45,159 bases of DNA from assembly GCF_014287875.1 (NCBI RefSeq), contig NZ_JACOPN010000011.1:1-45159 (forward strand). Direction: 5' to 3'. The position numbers and the translations under genes were made by a program. Under the pieces are notes generated by a model. That model was not told where the DNA came from, made no database searches, and saw nothing but the letters and a program-made list of their open reading frames with translations. Of this stretch, positions 22,820-32,374 are shown piece by piece. Within the stretch, counting starts at the first letter, position 1, and each line of letters begins with the position of its first letter. This DNA is from Flintibacter faecis. GTDB lineage: Bacteria; Bacillota; Clostridia; Oscillospirales; Oscillospiraceae.

Positions 22820-23638
22820 GCGCTAATCATAATCTCTTTGTTTGTTAACTTCGATGGTGCCGCCGCCATTTCCAGCCTAAGCGCAGATTATTTCAAAGCC
22901 GTTCCCTTTGATACTGAGACTCTGTTGTGGATGGTGGTCCCTACCACCATGTACGGCCTGATCAGCGCCTCCGCAATGCAGCGTGCCGCCTCTGCAAAGT
23001 CTGAAAAAATTGCTCTGCAAGGTGCTATTATTGGTGCCGTCGGTACTGGCCTGTTCACCTTTTTCCCCGTTGTAATCGGCATGTATGGCAGAGCTGTATT
23101 CCCCGAGGTTGAAACCTCCTCCGTACTGTTCACTGTCATGTTCAATATCTTGCCTGAATGGCTGGCTGCTCTGTTGCTGGTGGCTATTGTAGCCGCTGTT
23201 ATGTCAACTGCCGACACTCAGCTCATGACCATTATGGCCAACGGTATGCACGATATTTACATGAACACCCTAGTCCCCAGATACAAGCTGAAAGATGATG
23301 AAAAGCGGATGAAGATGATCTCTACAGTTTTGACTGTAGTGGTTTTGATTGGCGCTCTTCTGCTGTCCTTCAAGTTCAACAACATCCAGAAACTGCTTTC
23401 CAAGGCCCTATCCATCACCACTTCTGCTTGTGTAGTTCCCTACTTGGGTGGCCGCTTTATGAAGAAAGGAACCGATATTGGGGCTTTGGCTTCTATGGGA
23501 GTTGCTCTGACGTTGCTTGTTCTGAACTTTACCGGTGTCATTCATCTGATTAATGATCTGATTGGCCTGATTCCTGCTGCCATTGTGTATGTGGTAGTTA
23601 GCCTGTTCACCTATAAGGAAGATAAAGCTGCCGTCTAA
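22820..23638 (+). pseudogene. Sodium:solute symporter, 3' part, split by the ICE
   Basis: 272 codons in an open frame without a credible start. The product begins inside a membrane helix (ALIIISLFVNFDGA) and contains about seven hydrophobic segments typical of the last part of SSS-family carriers, including GLISASAMQRAASAKSEK, the conserved WLAALLLVAIVAAVMSTADTQL and a C-terminal loop with short Lys/Asp tail. The N-terminal helices are missing and should lie left of the ICE. Codon use and GC differ from the ICE tail but match neither purL. The insertion very probably inactivates the carrier. Confidence 0.82.
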
Positions 23639-23682
23639 ATCCGTAATCTCAATGCCTACCTCTCTTCTCTCCATCCAAATAT

Positions 23683-23722
23683 GCTCCGCTCCGTCAGAAA
23701 TTCATTTCCGACGGAGCGGAGC
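23683..23722 (+). terminator. Terminator-like hairpin after the symporter
   Basis: GCTCCGCTCCGTC and GACGGAGCGGAGC form a 13-bp stem with a 14-base loop; no long T run follows. Confidence 0.6.
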
Positions 23723-23793
23723 GCTGTCTATTAATAATTTGATGTTTGCGAGATTTGATACTATTGAAAAAACGAAAATGCTGTAAATTGTAG

Positions 23794-24216
23794 AATCCTA
23801 GTCCAAATACCAGCTGCCGCAGGCTGCCCCTGACCGGGGCCATGAGGGAGTATCTGCTGGAGGTAAAAAAACGCCAAGCAGAGGACAAGGCTCTGTTTGG
23901 CGGTGGTTACGTGGATTCCGGGTATGTCTGCGTGGCGCGGGACGGAACTCCTATCAGCCCCAATACAGTGCCCCATCATTTTCAGCGTGTGCTGAAGGCC
24001 AATGGCCTGCCGTGTATTCGCTTTCACGACTTGCGCCACTCAGTGGTCCATACCCTGCGGCAGGGCGGATGTGACGCCAAGGATATTCAGTCCTGGCTGG
24101 GTCACAGCGATGTGTCCACGACCTTCAATATCTATGGGCATCTGCTGGAGGGGGATATGGGAAAATTGGGGAATGTAATCGATAAAGCGCTGTTTTCAAA
24201 AAGGTTGGCTGGCTAG
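23794..24216 (+). pseudogene. Tyrosine recombinase (phage-type integrase), C-terminal remnant
   Basis: From about 23812 the frame reads CRRLPLTGAMREYLLEVKKR and then the catalytic region HDLRHSVVHTL, LGHSDVSTTFNIYGH with the conserved R, H and Tyr. The N-terminal arm-binding and core domains and the first catalytic Arg region are missing, and an in-frame stop precedes the fragment. It lies about 90 bases from the 3' end of tRNA-Val, a classic place for integrases, so it is probably the relic of an older island integrated at that tRNA. An internal ATG (23842) could give a 124-residue product. Confidence 0.82.
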
Positions 24217-24272
24217 ACTTTCGGGACATTTGCGGGACATTTTTGGAGGACAAAACTTTTTAAAGCAAAAGA

Positions 24273-24306
24273 AAAAGTTCCGAAACCTTACGATTTCGGA
24301 ACTTTT
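24273..24306 (-). terminator. Terminator of the tRNA operon
   Basis: 13-bp stem AAAAGTTCCGAAA/TTTCGGAACTTTT; on the minus strand it runs into TTTTTCTTTT. May work in both directions. Confidence 0.8.
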
Positions 24307-24308
24307 CT

Positions 24309-24384
24309 TGGTGGAGACAACAGAACTCGAATCTGTGACCTTCCGCGTGTGAGGCGGACGCTCTACCGGCTGAGCTATGCCTCC
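24309..24384 (-). tRNA. tRNA-Val (CAC)
   Basis: 76 bases including encoded CCA. Acceptor GGAGGCA/TGTCTCC; anticodon loop CTCACAC gives CAC; T-loop TTCGAGT. Last gene of the Met-Glu-Val cluster. Confidence 0.95.
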
Positions 24385-24411
24385 ATATTGGAGAAAACGG
24401 CGATGGGGAAG

Positions 24412-24486
24412 TGGTGACCCGGACGGGAATCGAACCCGTGTTGCCGCCGTGAAAGGGCGGAGTCTTAACCGCTTGACCACCGGGCC
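24412..24486 (-). tRNA. tRNA-Glu (TTC)
   Basis: 75 bases including CCA. Acceptor GGCCCGG/CCGGGTC; anticodon loop CTTTCAC gives TTC. Confidence 0.95.
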
Positions 24487-24526
24487 GTTTTGCTATATGG
24501 AAACGGATGACTCCGTAATTCTTAAA

Positions 24527-24603
24527 TGGTAGCGGCAACTGGACTTGAACCAGTGACACCCCGGGTATGAACCGAGTGCTCTAGCCAACTGAGCTATGCC
24601 GCC
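24527..24603 (-). tRNA. tRNA-Met (CAT), elongator type
   Basis: 77 bases including CCA. Acceptor GGCGGCA; anticodon loop TTCATAC gives CAT; resembles elongator Met tRNAs of Firmicutes rather than the initiator. Confidence 0.92.
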
Positions 24604-24638
24604 GAATTTTTGCTGCCCTCTCGCAGAGGACAGGCATT

Positions 24639-24667
24639 AGTATACCCGAGAAAAGGCGGATTGTCAA
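24639..24667 (-). promoter_or_regulatory. Strong tRNA operon promoter
   Basis: On the minus strand TTGACA (24667-24662), 17-base spacer, TATACT (24644-24639). Confidence 0.85.
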
Positions 24668-24713
24668 TAGGAAATTTAAAAGTTTTTTAAAAAAGTTTTC
24701 ACAGGACGAAAAC

Positions 24714-24750
24714 GGCCCCAGACCCCCTGGAAAACAGGGAGTCTGGGGCC
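24714..24750 (-). terminator. purL terminator
   Basis: GGCCCCAGAC stem with near-complementary CCC/GGG extension, followed on the minus strand by GTTTTCG. Confidence 0.8.
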
Positions 24751-24768
24751 ATGCAGTGACCTGTTTGA

Positions 24769-27700
24769 TTATTTGAAATACTCCGCGCCGGACTCGAACA
24801 GGGGCTGGTGCTTGTTGCCGGGGATGTTCAGGCCGACATACTGGCCCCGGCGCTCCAGGTGGCCCATCTTGCCGAAGACGCGGCCGTCGGGGGAGAACAC
24901 GCCCTCGATGGCCTGGACAGAGCCGTTGGGGTTCACGTCGATGTCCATGGAGGGCCGGCCTGCCAGATCCACATACTGGGTGGCCACCTGGCCGTTGGCG
25001 ATGAGCTGGTCGATCACCGCCTGGGGGCCCACAAAGCGGCCCTCGCCGTGGGAGATGGGCACGGTGTGCAGGTCGCCCACGTTGGACCGGAGCATCCAGG
25101 GGGACTGGACGCTGGACACCCGGGTGGTGACATAGCGGCTCTGGTGGCGGCCGATGAGGTTATAGGTCAGGGTGGGGCACTGGTCGTCCATGGGCCGGAT
25201 CTCGCCGTAGGGTACCAGGCCCAGCTTCACCAGGGCCTGGAAGCCGTTGCAGATGCCAAGCATCAGGCCGTCCCGGTTTTTCAGCAGCTCCATGATGGCA
25301 TCGGACAGGGCGGGGGAGCGGAGGAAGGAGGCGATGAACTTGCCGGAGCCGTCGGGCTCGTCGCCGCCGGAGAAGCCGCCGGGCAGCACCACCATCTGGC
25401 TGGCCCGGATGGCGGCCTCCAGGGCCTGGGCGGACTGGGCCAGGGCGTCCCGGGTCAGGTTGCGGATGACCACGATCTGGGGGTCAATGCCCGCTCGCAG
25501 ACAGGCCTGGGCGGTGTCGTACTCGCAGTTGGTGCCGGGGAAGACGGGGATGACCGCCTTGGGGCGGGCCGCCTTGTGTTTGCACACGGCGATGGAGCGC
25601 TTGTCCCAGGAGATGGGCTCCACCGCCTCGCTGGAACCGGCACGGGTGGGATAGACCTGCTCCAGAACGCCGTCGTTCAGCTTCAGCAGCTCGTCCACAG
25701 ACACGGCCTCGCCGGGCAGGGCGATAATGGCGGGCTGGGTGGTCTCGCCCAGGCGCTTGGCGCAGGGCAGGTTGACCTCCTCGGTCAGCTCGGCCACGAT
25801 AGCGCCGGGCATGTCGGCGTACCAGTCCACGGGCTCCATCCCGGCCTGGAAGCCGATCTGGTTGCCAAAGGACATGTTCATCACGGCCTGAGCCAGACCG
25901 TGCTCCACGGCCCAGGCGGCCTTGACCTTACCGGCCTGGTGCAGATCGTAGAGAGCCTCCCAGGCGGACTTGCTGTCCTGGGAGGAGAACAGATATACGG
26001 GGTGGTCCGCCGCCTTGAACTCGGGGGAGAGGACCTTGTCGGCCTTCACCGGGGCGATGGCGAAGGAGATGAGGGTGGGGGGGACGTCCTTGTCCAGGAA
26101 GGAGCCGGACATGGAGTCCTTGCCGCCGATGGCGGCGGCACCCAGCTCCAGCTGAGCATCCAGCGCGCCCAGCAGGGCGGAGAAGGGCTTGCCCCAGCGC
26201 TGGGGCTCGCTGCGCAGCTTCTCGAAGAACTCCTGGAAGGTGAGATAGGCCTTGTGATAGTCGGCACCGGCGGCCACCAGCTTGGCCATGGAGGTGTACA
26301 CGGCGGCGTGAGCGGCGGCATAGGGGTCCACCACCGACTGGTCGGGGTCAAAGCCCCAGGCCATCACGCTGGCCTGGTCGGTCTCCTGGCCGGGCAGCAC
26401 GGGGAACAGGGCGGACATGGCCTGGGCGGGGGTGCGCTGGGTCTTTCCGCCGAAGGGCATCAGTACGGAGGCCGAGCCAATGGACCCGTCGAACCGCTCG
26501 GTCAGGCCCCGGCGGGAGCCGCACTTCAGGCTGGCGGCCATCTCCTTCAGGGTGTGGAAATTCTCGCGGCCCATGGCGGAGCGGTCCGCCTTGGCCACAG
26601 AGATGGCGGCGTGCTTCACGGCGCCGTTGGTGTCCAAAAAGGCACGGGACAGGTCGGCGATGGTCTGGCCCTTCCAGTGCATGACCATGCGGGGGCTGGC
26701 GGTGACCACGGCCACCCGATAGGCCTCCAGGTTCTCCGCCTGGGCGGCGGCGATGAGCTTCTCCTCGTCCTGGGGGGCGACGACAACGGCCATGCGCTCC
26801 TGGCTCTCGGAGATGGCCAGCTCGGTGCCGTCCAGGCCGTCGTACTTCTTGCGCACGGCATCCAGCTCGATCTCCAGACCGTCGGCCAGCTCGCCAATGG
26901 CCACGGACACGCCGCCGGCGCCAAAGTCGTTGCAGCGCTTGATCAGGCGGGTCACGTCGCCGTTGCGGAACAGGCGCTGGATCTTCCGCTCTTCGGGGGC
27001 GTTGCCCTTCTGCACCTCGCTGGCCATGGTGGTCAGCGACTTCTTGTTGTGGCTCTTGGAGGAGCCGGTGGCGCCGCCGATGCCGTCACGGCCGGTGCGG
27101 CCGCCCAGCAGGATGACCACGTCGCCGGGGGCGGGGCGCTCCCGGACCACGTTTTCAGCGGGGGCAGCGCCCACCACAGCGCCGCACTCCAGACGCTTGG
27201 CGATATAGCCCTCGTGGTACACCTCGGCCACGTGGCCGGTGGCCAGGCCGATCTGGTTGCCGTAGGAGGAATAGCCCGCGGCGGCAGTGGTCGCCAGCTT
27301 GCGCTGGGGCAGCTTGCCCTCCAGGGTCTGGGAGAAGGGCACACGGGGGTCGCCGCCGCCGGTGAAGCGCATGGCCTGGTGGACATACACACGGCCGGAC
27401 AGGGGGTCCCGGATGCAGCCGCCGATGCAGGTGGCCGCGCCGCCGAAGGGCTCGATCTCGGTGGGGTGGTTGTGGGTCTCGTTCTTGAACATGAGCAGCC
27501 AGTCCTGCTCCTTGCCGTCCACCTGGGCGGGGACGTGGATGGAGCAGGCGTTGATCTCCTCGCTCTCGTCCAGCTCGGGCAGCAGGCCCCGCTTTTTCAG
27601 GGTCTTGGCACCGATGGTAGCCACGTCCATCAGGGTCTGGGGCCGCTGGGCGGCCTTCTCCTGGCCATAGACCTCCACACGGGCATCCAGATACCGCTGA

Positions 27701-28449
27701 TAGGCGGCCTTCACCTGGGGGTCGTCCACATCCACCCGGTCCAGATGGGTGGAGAAGGTGGTGTGGCGGCAGTGGTCAGACCAGTAAGTATCCACCACCC
27801 GGACCTCGGTCATGGTGGGGTCCCGGTGCTCCTCGTCCCGGAAATAGGCCTGGAGGAACTTCAGATCGTCCAGGTCCATGGCCAGACCCAACTCGTCCAG
27901 CAGGGCGGCCAGCGCCTTCTCGTCCATGGTGATGAAGCCGTCAATCGTGGGGACATGGTCGGGGGTCTCGTGGGTGCGGACCAGAGTCTCGGGCTTGTCC
28001 ATAGAGGCCTCCCGGCTCTCCACGGGGTTGATGAGGTAGTGGCGGATCTTGTCCAGGTCCTCCTGGGACAGCTGGCCCTGGAGCACGTACACCTTGGCAT
28101 AGGCGATGAGGGGGCGCTCTACCCCGGCCATCAGCTGGATGCACTGGGCGCAGGAGTCGGCCCGCTGGTCAAACTGGCCGGGCAGGGCCTCCACCGCCAG
28201 CAGAGAGCAGGGCTGGGGGAGCTGGGGGAAGGTCTCGTCATAGACCACGTCCACCTGGGGCTCGGAGAACACGATGCCCTTGGCCTGCTGATAGACAGCG
28301 GGGTCGATCTGGTCGGCATCATAGCGGTTCAGAATGGCCACAGAGGTCAGTCCGGCCACGCCGAGCTGCTCCCGCAGGGCCTTGCACAGTCCCTGGGCCT
28401 CCACGTCGAAGCCAGGCTTCTTCTGAGAATAACAGCGGTAAACACTCAT
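24769..28449 (-). CDS. purL: Phosphoribosylformylglycinamidine synthase (long single-chain form)
   Basis: 1226 residues. ATG 28449 is chosen (GGGAGGAGAG upstream, protein starts MSVYRCYSQ); an open extension to 28590 has no binding site. The order is an N-terminal PurS-like region, two AIR-synthase-like halves (FKNETHNHPTEIEPFGGAATC, and GGKDSMSGSF), and a C-terminal class I glutamine amidotransferase with catalytic Cys1067 (GICNGFQ) and a downstream ISHGEGRF. It converts FGAR plus glutamine and ATP to FGAM in purine synthesis. Single-chain PurL is usual in Clostridia. It lies at the end of a run of minus-strand genes; no purine riboswitch was seen in the short leader. Confidence 0.96.
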   Translation of the reverse strand: MSVYRCYSQKKPGFDVEAQGLCKALREQLGVAGLTSVAILNRYDADQIDPAVYQQAKGIVFSEPQVDVVYDETFPQLPQPCSLLAVEALPGQFDQRADSCAQCIQLMAGVERPLIAYAKVYVLQGQLSQEDLDKIRHYLINPVESREASMDKPETLVRTHETPDHVPTIDGFITMDEKALAALLDELGLAMDLDDLKFLQAYFRDEEHRDPTMTEVRVVDTYWSDHCRHTTFSTHLDRVDVDDPQVKAAYQRYLDARVEVYGQEKAAQRPQTLMDVATIGAKTLKKRGLLPELDESEEINACSIHVPAQVDGKEQDWLLMFKNETHNHPTEIEPFGGAATCIGGCIRDPLSGRVYVHQAMRFTGGGDPRVPFSQTLEGKLPQRKLATTAAAGYSSYGNQIGLATGHVAEVYHEGYIAKRLECGAVVGAAPAENVVRERPAPGDVVILLGGRTGRDGIGGATGSSKSHNKKSLTTMASEVQKGNAPEERKIQRLFRNGDVTRLIKRCNDFGAGGVSVAIGELADGLEIELDAVRKKYDGLDGTELAISESQERMAVVVAPQDEEKLIAAAQAENLEAYRVAVVTASPRMVMHWKGQTIADLSRAFLDTNGAVKHAAISVAKADRSAMGRENFHTLKEMAASLKCGSRRGLTERFDGSIGSASVLMPFGGKTQRTPAQAMSALFPVLPGQETDQASVMAWGFDPDQSVVDPYAAAHAAVYTSMAKLVAAGADYHKAYLTFQEFFEKLRSEPQRWGKPFSALLGALDAQLELGAAAIGGKDSMSGSFLDKDVPPTLISFAIAPVKADKVLSPEFKAADHPVYLFSSQDSKSAWEALYDLHQAGKVKAAWAVEHGLAQAVMNMSFGNQIGFQAGMEPVDWYADMPGAIVAELTEEVNLPCAKRLGETTQPAIIALPGEAVSVDELLKLNDGVLEQVYPTRAGSSEAVEPISWDKRSIAVCKHKAARPKAVIPVFPGTNCEYDTAQACLRAGIDPQIVVIRNLTRDALAQSAQALEAAIRASQMVVLPGGFSGGDEPDGSGKFIASFLRSPALSDAIMELLKNRDGLMLGICNGFQALVKLGLVPYGEIRPMDDQCPTLTYNLIGRHQSRYVTTRVSSVQSPWMLRSNVGDLHTVPISHGEGRFVGPQAVIDQLIANGQVATQYVDLAGRPSMDIDVNPNGSVQAIEGVFSPDGRVFGKMGHLERRGQYVGLNIPGNKHQPLFESGAEYFK

Positions 28450-28514
28450 TTCTATCTCTCCTCCCGGCGGCCACAGTTCATTGGTGGCTCGCCTGCATAA
28501 ATTAACAAAGTGAT

Positions 28515-30035
28515 TTAAGAAAGCTTCCAGTTTTCCAGTTGATAGAACACGTTCCCACGGACGGGGGACAGGCCGGACAGCCTGCTCCACTGGGTGAGCA
28601 CGGAACCATTTTTAAAGCAGACAGGCACGATGGGGGCCTGCTGGTTCAGATAGGCAAACAGGTCAGCGGCGGCCTTGGCTCGGGTTTCCCCCTGGGCGGA
28701 CTGAAAGGCGGACAGCAGGGCATCCCCCAGGGCATCCTGCCAGCGGCCATAGTTCAGGCTGCCGGAGGAGGACAGCAGGGGGGCCAGGTCAAAGTCGCCG
28801 GTGAGGGTCACCTGGCCCAGATACAGGTCAAAGCTTCCGGCGGCCAGGGCGCTGACATAGCTGTCATAGGACAGGCGGGATAAATGGACGGTAAGGCCCA
28901 CGGCCTCCAGCTGCGCGGCGATGCGCTGGGCGGCGGAGACTTTGGCGGTGTTCTCGGTGTTCACCACCAGGGTGACGGAGCGGCCGGTGAGCCGCAGCTG
29001 TTCTAAGGCGGCTTGGGACTGCTGGAGGGAATAGCCCAGGGTCCCGGCCTGGGCGGCGTTATACAGGGGACTGCTGGGGTGGACTGGCAGTCCGGCGGCC
29101 ACGGCGTGGCGGGCGAAATCCACCTGCACGATGGACGTGCGGTCGATGGCCCTGGCGATGGCCTGGCGGACCTCCGGGGCGCGGCACAGGCCGCTTTGGG
29201 TGTTCAGCCCCAGATAGAGGAGCTCGGTGGTGGCATAGTCCCAGGTCTGATAGCTGCCGGAGTAGCCAGGGGCGTTGGTGCCCATCAGGTCCACGTCCAC
29301 CAGGCCGATATCTCCGGCGGAGAAGGAGGACACCAGGTCCTCTGACCGGGACGCGGCGGTGAGCCGGATGGTCTGTACCGGCAGGGCCTTTCCCTGCCAC
29401 CAGCCGGAGCGGGCGGCCAGGGCCAGGGCCCCGTCTGTTTCAGACAGCACATAGGGCCCCGTGCCCACAGGGCGGTCCCCGGTGCTGGAGGCGATGGGGA
29501 TGTCCAGCAGGGCGGGCAGGTTCCCGTTGGCCCGGACCAGGGTGACGGTGACCACATTCCCCTGGCCGGAGATGGAGGACACGTCCCGCAGCCGCTGGGT
29601 ATAGCGGGCGGACTGGCGGGCGGTGTTCAGGGCATCGGCTGCGACAGAGCCGGTGAGGGGGGAGCCGTCGGAGAAGGTGATGCCCTCCCGCAGGGTCAGT
29701 TCCCAAATGAGGCCGTCTGTGCTGGCGGCCTGACTGCACAGCACAGGCACGGGCTGAAAGGTCTCGTCCAGCTGAAACAGGGGTTCATACAGCAGGGGGG
29801 CCAGGGTCAGGTTGGAACGATTGGTCCCCAGGACGGGGTGGAAAGAATCAGAGAGACAGGCCGCCAGGGTGAGACTGGCGGGAGCGGGAGCGGGCTCTGG
29901 ATCGGAGCCGCTGCCCGAGGAGGAGACGGAGGAGCCGCCGCCGCTGGAGGAGGCGGAGCCGTCCTCCTTTGGGCCGCAGGCGGTGAGCAGGGTCACAGCC
30001 AGGGCCAGGCAGAGGAGAAAACGGAGATGTTTCAT
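28515..30035 (-). CDS. Extracellular solute-binding lipoprotein (peptide/nickel SBP family 5)
   Basis: 506 residues; ATG 30035 has AAGGA at proper distance, the ATG at 30041 does not. Lipoprotein signal peptide with lipobox LTAC (Cys20), then a Ser/Gly-rich linker. The mature part shows family 5 binding-protein features: PLLYEPLFQLDETFQPVPVLC, LREGITFSDGSPLTGSV, VGTGPYVL and VRQAIARAIDR. It would capture oligopeptides or similar ligands for an ABC importer, but no permease or ATPase gene is adjacent, so it is an orphan receptor. Confidence 0.9.
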   Translation of the reverse strand: MKHLRFLLCLALAVTLLTACGPKEDGSASSSGGGSSVSSSGSGSDPEPAPAPASLTLAACLSDSFHPVLGTNRSNLTLAPLLYEPLFQLDETFQPVPVLCSQAASTDGLIWELTLREGITFSDGSPLTGSVAADALNTARQSARYTQRLRDVSSISGQGNVVTVTLVRANGNLPALLDIPIASSTGDRPVGTGPYVLSETDGALALAARSGWWQGKALPVQTIRLTAASRSEDLVSSFSAGDIGLVDVDLMGTNAPGYSGSYQTWDYATTELLYLGLNTQSGLCRAPEVRQAIARAIDRTSIVQVDFARHAVAAGLPVHPSSPLYNAAQAGTLGYSLQQSQAALEQLRLTGRSVTLVVNTENTAKVSAAQRIAAQLEAVGLTVHLSRLSYDSYVSALAAGSFDLYLGQVTLTGDFDLAPLLSSSGSLNYGRWQDALGDALLSAFQSAQGETRAKAAADLFAYLNQQAPIVPVCFKNGSVLTQWSRLSGLSPVRGNVFYQLENWKLS

Positions 30036-30093
30036 AGTCATTCCTTAAAATATCAAAACGGTCCCAGCCGGTTCAGGCGGGGAGAGGCGAAAA

Positions 30094-30912
30094 TCAGGGT
30101 TCAGCCAGCTGGATCATGGCGGCCATACTGCCCCGGCGGGTGCCCTGGATGCGGTGGGACCAGAAACGGTCCAGACGGCAGGCGGTGCAGTCGGGGCACA
30201 GGGCGATGCGGGCCGGGTCTAAGCCGGTGCGCTCCAGCCAGCGGGCGTTGGCGCCCTTTAAATCCACATGGAACTTGTCCGTGCCAGAGATGGGGAAGAT
30301 GAAGTCCTGGGCAGCGGCCCCCAGACCGGCCCGCAGGCCGTCGGGCACGTCGGCATGGGTCTGAAAGCAGCAGGGGGCGATGCCCGGGCCGATGGCGGCC
30401 AGGATGTCCTCCGGGCGGCAGCCATAGCGCTCTGTCATGGCCAGGACACCCTGAGCGGCCGCCCCGGCGGCGGTGCCCCGCCACCCGGCGTGGACGGCGG
30501 CGATCACCCGGCGGATAGGGTCATAGAGCAAAATGGGGATGCAGTCCCCGGAGAAGATGGTCAGGCACACCCCCGGCTGGTCGGTCACCAGGCCGTCGGC
30601 GGGGAACTCCCCGGGCAGGGAGGGGTCGGACAGCACATCTGCCCGGGTGACAGAGCGGATGGTGGTGCCGTGTACCTGGCGGTTTTTCACCAGGGCATCT
30701 GCGTCGGTACCCACGGCCCGGCAGAAGCGGCGGAAGTTCTCCCCCACCCGGGCGGGGTCGTCCCCCCGTCCGGCCCCCAGGTTCAGACTGTCCCAGGGGG
30801 CGGGGGATACGCCGCCCAAGCGGGTGGAAAAGCCGTGGGGCGCGCCGCACCAGCGGGGGTCGGTACAGGCATAAAAGGGGACCCCATGTCGTTCCTGAAA
30901 AACGATCTCCAC
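30094..30912 (-). CDS. pgeF: PgeF/YlmD family multicopper oxidase-like protein
   Basis: 272 residues from GTG 30912, which follows AAGGGGGG; an ATG at 30933 would add seven residues. Seen: HGFSTRLGGVS at the start, KNRQVHGT, FSGDCIPILL and AVHAGWRGTAAG with the three conserved metal ligands (His, Cys, His), and CPDCTACRLDRFWSHRI near the end. Formerly called laccase or polyphenol oxidase (YfiH), the family edits mis-incorporated residues in peptidoglycan precursors or acts on nucleosides. Placement just after a PBP gene supports a wall role. Confidence 0.9.
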   Translation of the reverse strand: MEIVFQERHGVPFYACTDPRWCGAPHGFSTRLGGVSPAPWDSLNLGAGRGDDPARVGENFRRFCRAVGTDADALVKNRQVHGTTIRSVTRADVLSDPSLPGEFPADGLVTDQPGVCLTIFSGDCIPILLYDPIRRVIAAVHAGWRGTAAGAAAQGVLAMTERYGCRPEDILAAIGPGIAPCCFQTHADVPDGLRAGLGAAAQDFIFPISGTDKFHVDLKGANARWLERTGLDPARIALCPDCTACRLDRFWSHRIQGTRRGSMAAMIQLAEP

Positions 30913-31009
30913 GGCGGTCCCCCCTTGAGACATAATTAGATACCTTATTTTATCCTAAAAATGCCCCTGTGACAACCCCGAATAGGAAGAAAAAAACGTG
31001 CAAACCACC

Positions 31010-32374
31010 TTAGGAAGCCAGGGCGGCTTTCAGCACTTTTGCCGCCACCGTCCCGGCCACCTCTGACCCGCTGCCGCCGTTTTCCACCAGGACCACAAAG
31101 GCATAGGGGGCCTCCTCATTGCGGAGGAAGCCGGCAAACCAGGCGTGGGGCTTTTGATCGGCCCCCACCTCTGCCGTGCCCGACTTGGCGCACAGGTCCA
31201 TGCCGGAAAAGCGCTTGGCGCCGTAGGTGGCAGAGACGTTATTGGCCATCATGTCGGCCATGGCCTGAGCGGTGTCCGCTTTGATCATCCGCCGGGTGGT
31301 GTGGGTGAACTGGGGCAGGGCGGGCAGACCGGGGGAGACCACCTTTTGGATCAGGGTGGGCTGCACGGCCTTGCCCCCGTTGGCGATGGCCCCCATATAG
31401 ATCATCAGGGCGCAGGGGTTCACGCTGTCGTGATACTGGCCCACCCCCGCCCAGGCCAGGTCGTTGTCCGATGCACCGGACAGATCCACCGACCCGGCGG
31501 CGGTGGGGATGCCGTTCACGTCATAGGAGCGGGTGAGCCCGGCCTTTCCGGCGTATTTTTCCAAAGTGCTGGCCCCCAGCTCCTCCGCCAGCTGGCCGAA
31601 GGCGATGTTGCAGGAGTTGGCCAGGGCATCCTGAATGGTCTGCTCCCCATGGGCGGCGGTGCAGGTCACCGTCTCCCCGCCGATCTGGGCCGAGCCCTCG
31701 CAATGGAAGGTGCGGCTGTACAGATCGGGGAGCTTCTCCAGGGCGGCGGCCAGGGTCACGGTCTTGAACACGGAGCCTGGGGTAAAAGAAGAGGAGAGAA
31801 ACCGGTTGAGATACACCCCCTGATACTGGTCGTTGGTCTCTAAATCGTCGGGGATGTTCTTCGGGTCGTAGGAGGGGGAGGAGACCATGCACAGCACCTC
31901 TCCCGTCTTGTAGTTGTACACGGCCACGGTGCCCTTCCGGCCGTCCAGGGCCTGATAGGCCGTCTTGTTCAGGTCGGCGTCGATGGTGAGATACAGGTCG
32001 TTGCCCGCCCGGGCGTTATAGGCCCCCAGCAGCAGGGAATAGCCAGTGAGCTTGCGGGCAAAGGCGGTGAGGGCCCCGGTGCCGATGTTCCCCTGGGGGT
32101 CGCCCACGGCGTGGAGGGTGGCCTTCCGCAGCGTTTTCCCGTCGGCGCAGCGGCGGTCGCCGTTGTCGTCCACATAGGACAGCACCGTGCCGTTCCGGTC
32201 CAGGACGGTGCCGCTGATGAGAGCTCCGTCCCGGTTATAGAGGTGGCGGTTGAAGGGGGAGGAGGCCCAGCGGCTGCCGCTGAAGCCGAAGCGGAGCAGA
32301 AACAGCCCCAGTCCCGCCAGCAGCAGTCCGGCCAGAACGAGACAAAGCCGGGCCCGGCGTTCCAGTTTTTTCAT
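31010..32374 (-). CDS. Class B penicillin-binding protein (peptidoglycan transpeptidase)
   Basis: 454 residues from ATG 32374 with AAAGGAGG upstream. One N-terminal transmembrane anchor (about 9-29). Transpeptidase motifs are complete: S201xxK204 (TPGSVFKT), SCN at 254-256 and KSGT at 397-400. The short N-terminal domain resembles PBPs that pair with SEDS proteins in Clostridia. The start overlaps the FtsW stop (ATGA), so the glycosyltransferase and this crosslinker are made together as a septum or elongation complex. Beta-lactam target. Confidence 0.93.
   Translation of the reverse strand: MKKLERRARLCLVLAGLLLAGLGLFLLRFGFSGSRWASSPFNRHLYNRDGALISGTVLDRNGTVLSYVDDNGDRRCADGKTLRKATLHAVGDPQGNIGTGALTAFARKLTGYSLLLGAYNARAGNDLYLTIDADLNKTAYQALDGRKGTVAVYNYKTGEVLCMVSSPSYDPKNIPDDLETNDQYQGVYLNRFLSSSFTPGSVFKTVTLAAALEKLPDLYSRTFHCEGSAQIGGETVTCTAAHGEQTIQDALANSCNIAFGQLAEELGASTLEKYAGKAGLTRSYDVNGIPTAAGSVDLSGASDNDLAWAGVGQYHDSVNPCALMIYMGAIANGGKAVQPTLIQKVVSPGLPALPQFTHTTRRMIKADTAQAMADMMANNVSATYGAKRFSGMDLCAKSGTAEVGADQKPHAWFAGFLRNEEAPYAFVVLVENGGSGSEVAGTVAAKVLKAALAS

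Noticed and set aside
24222..24245. CGGGACATTT direct repeats as further copies of the ICE palindrome
   Set aside because: They share GGGACA only; there is no inverted TGTCCC arm.
24808..28500. 1230-codon open frame on the plus strand opposite purL
   Set aside because: GC-rich third positions of purL leave the antisense frame open; its translation is Gly/His/Val-rich low complexity with no domains.
28450..28514. Purine riboswitch before purL
   Set aside because: The leader is only about 65 bases to the upstream stop codon and shows no aptamer-like stems.
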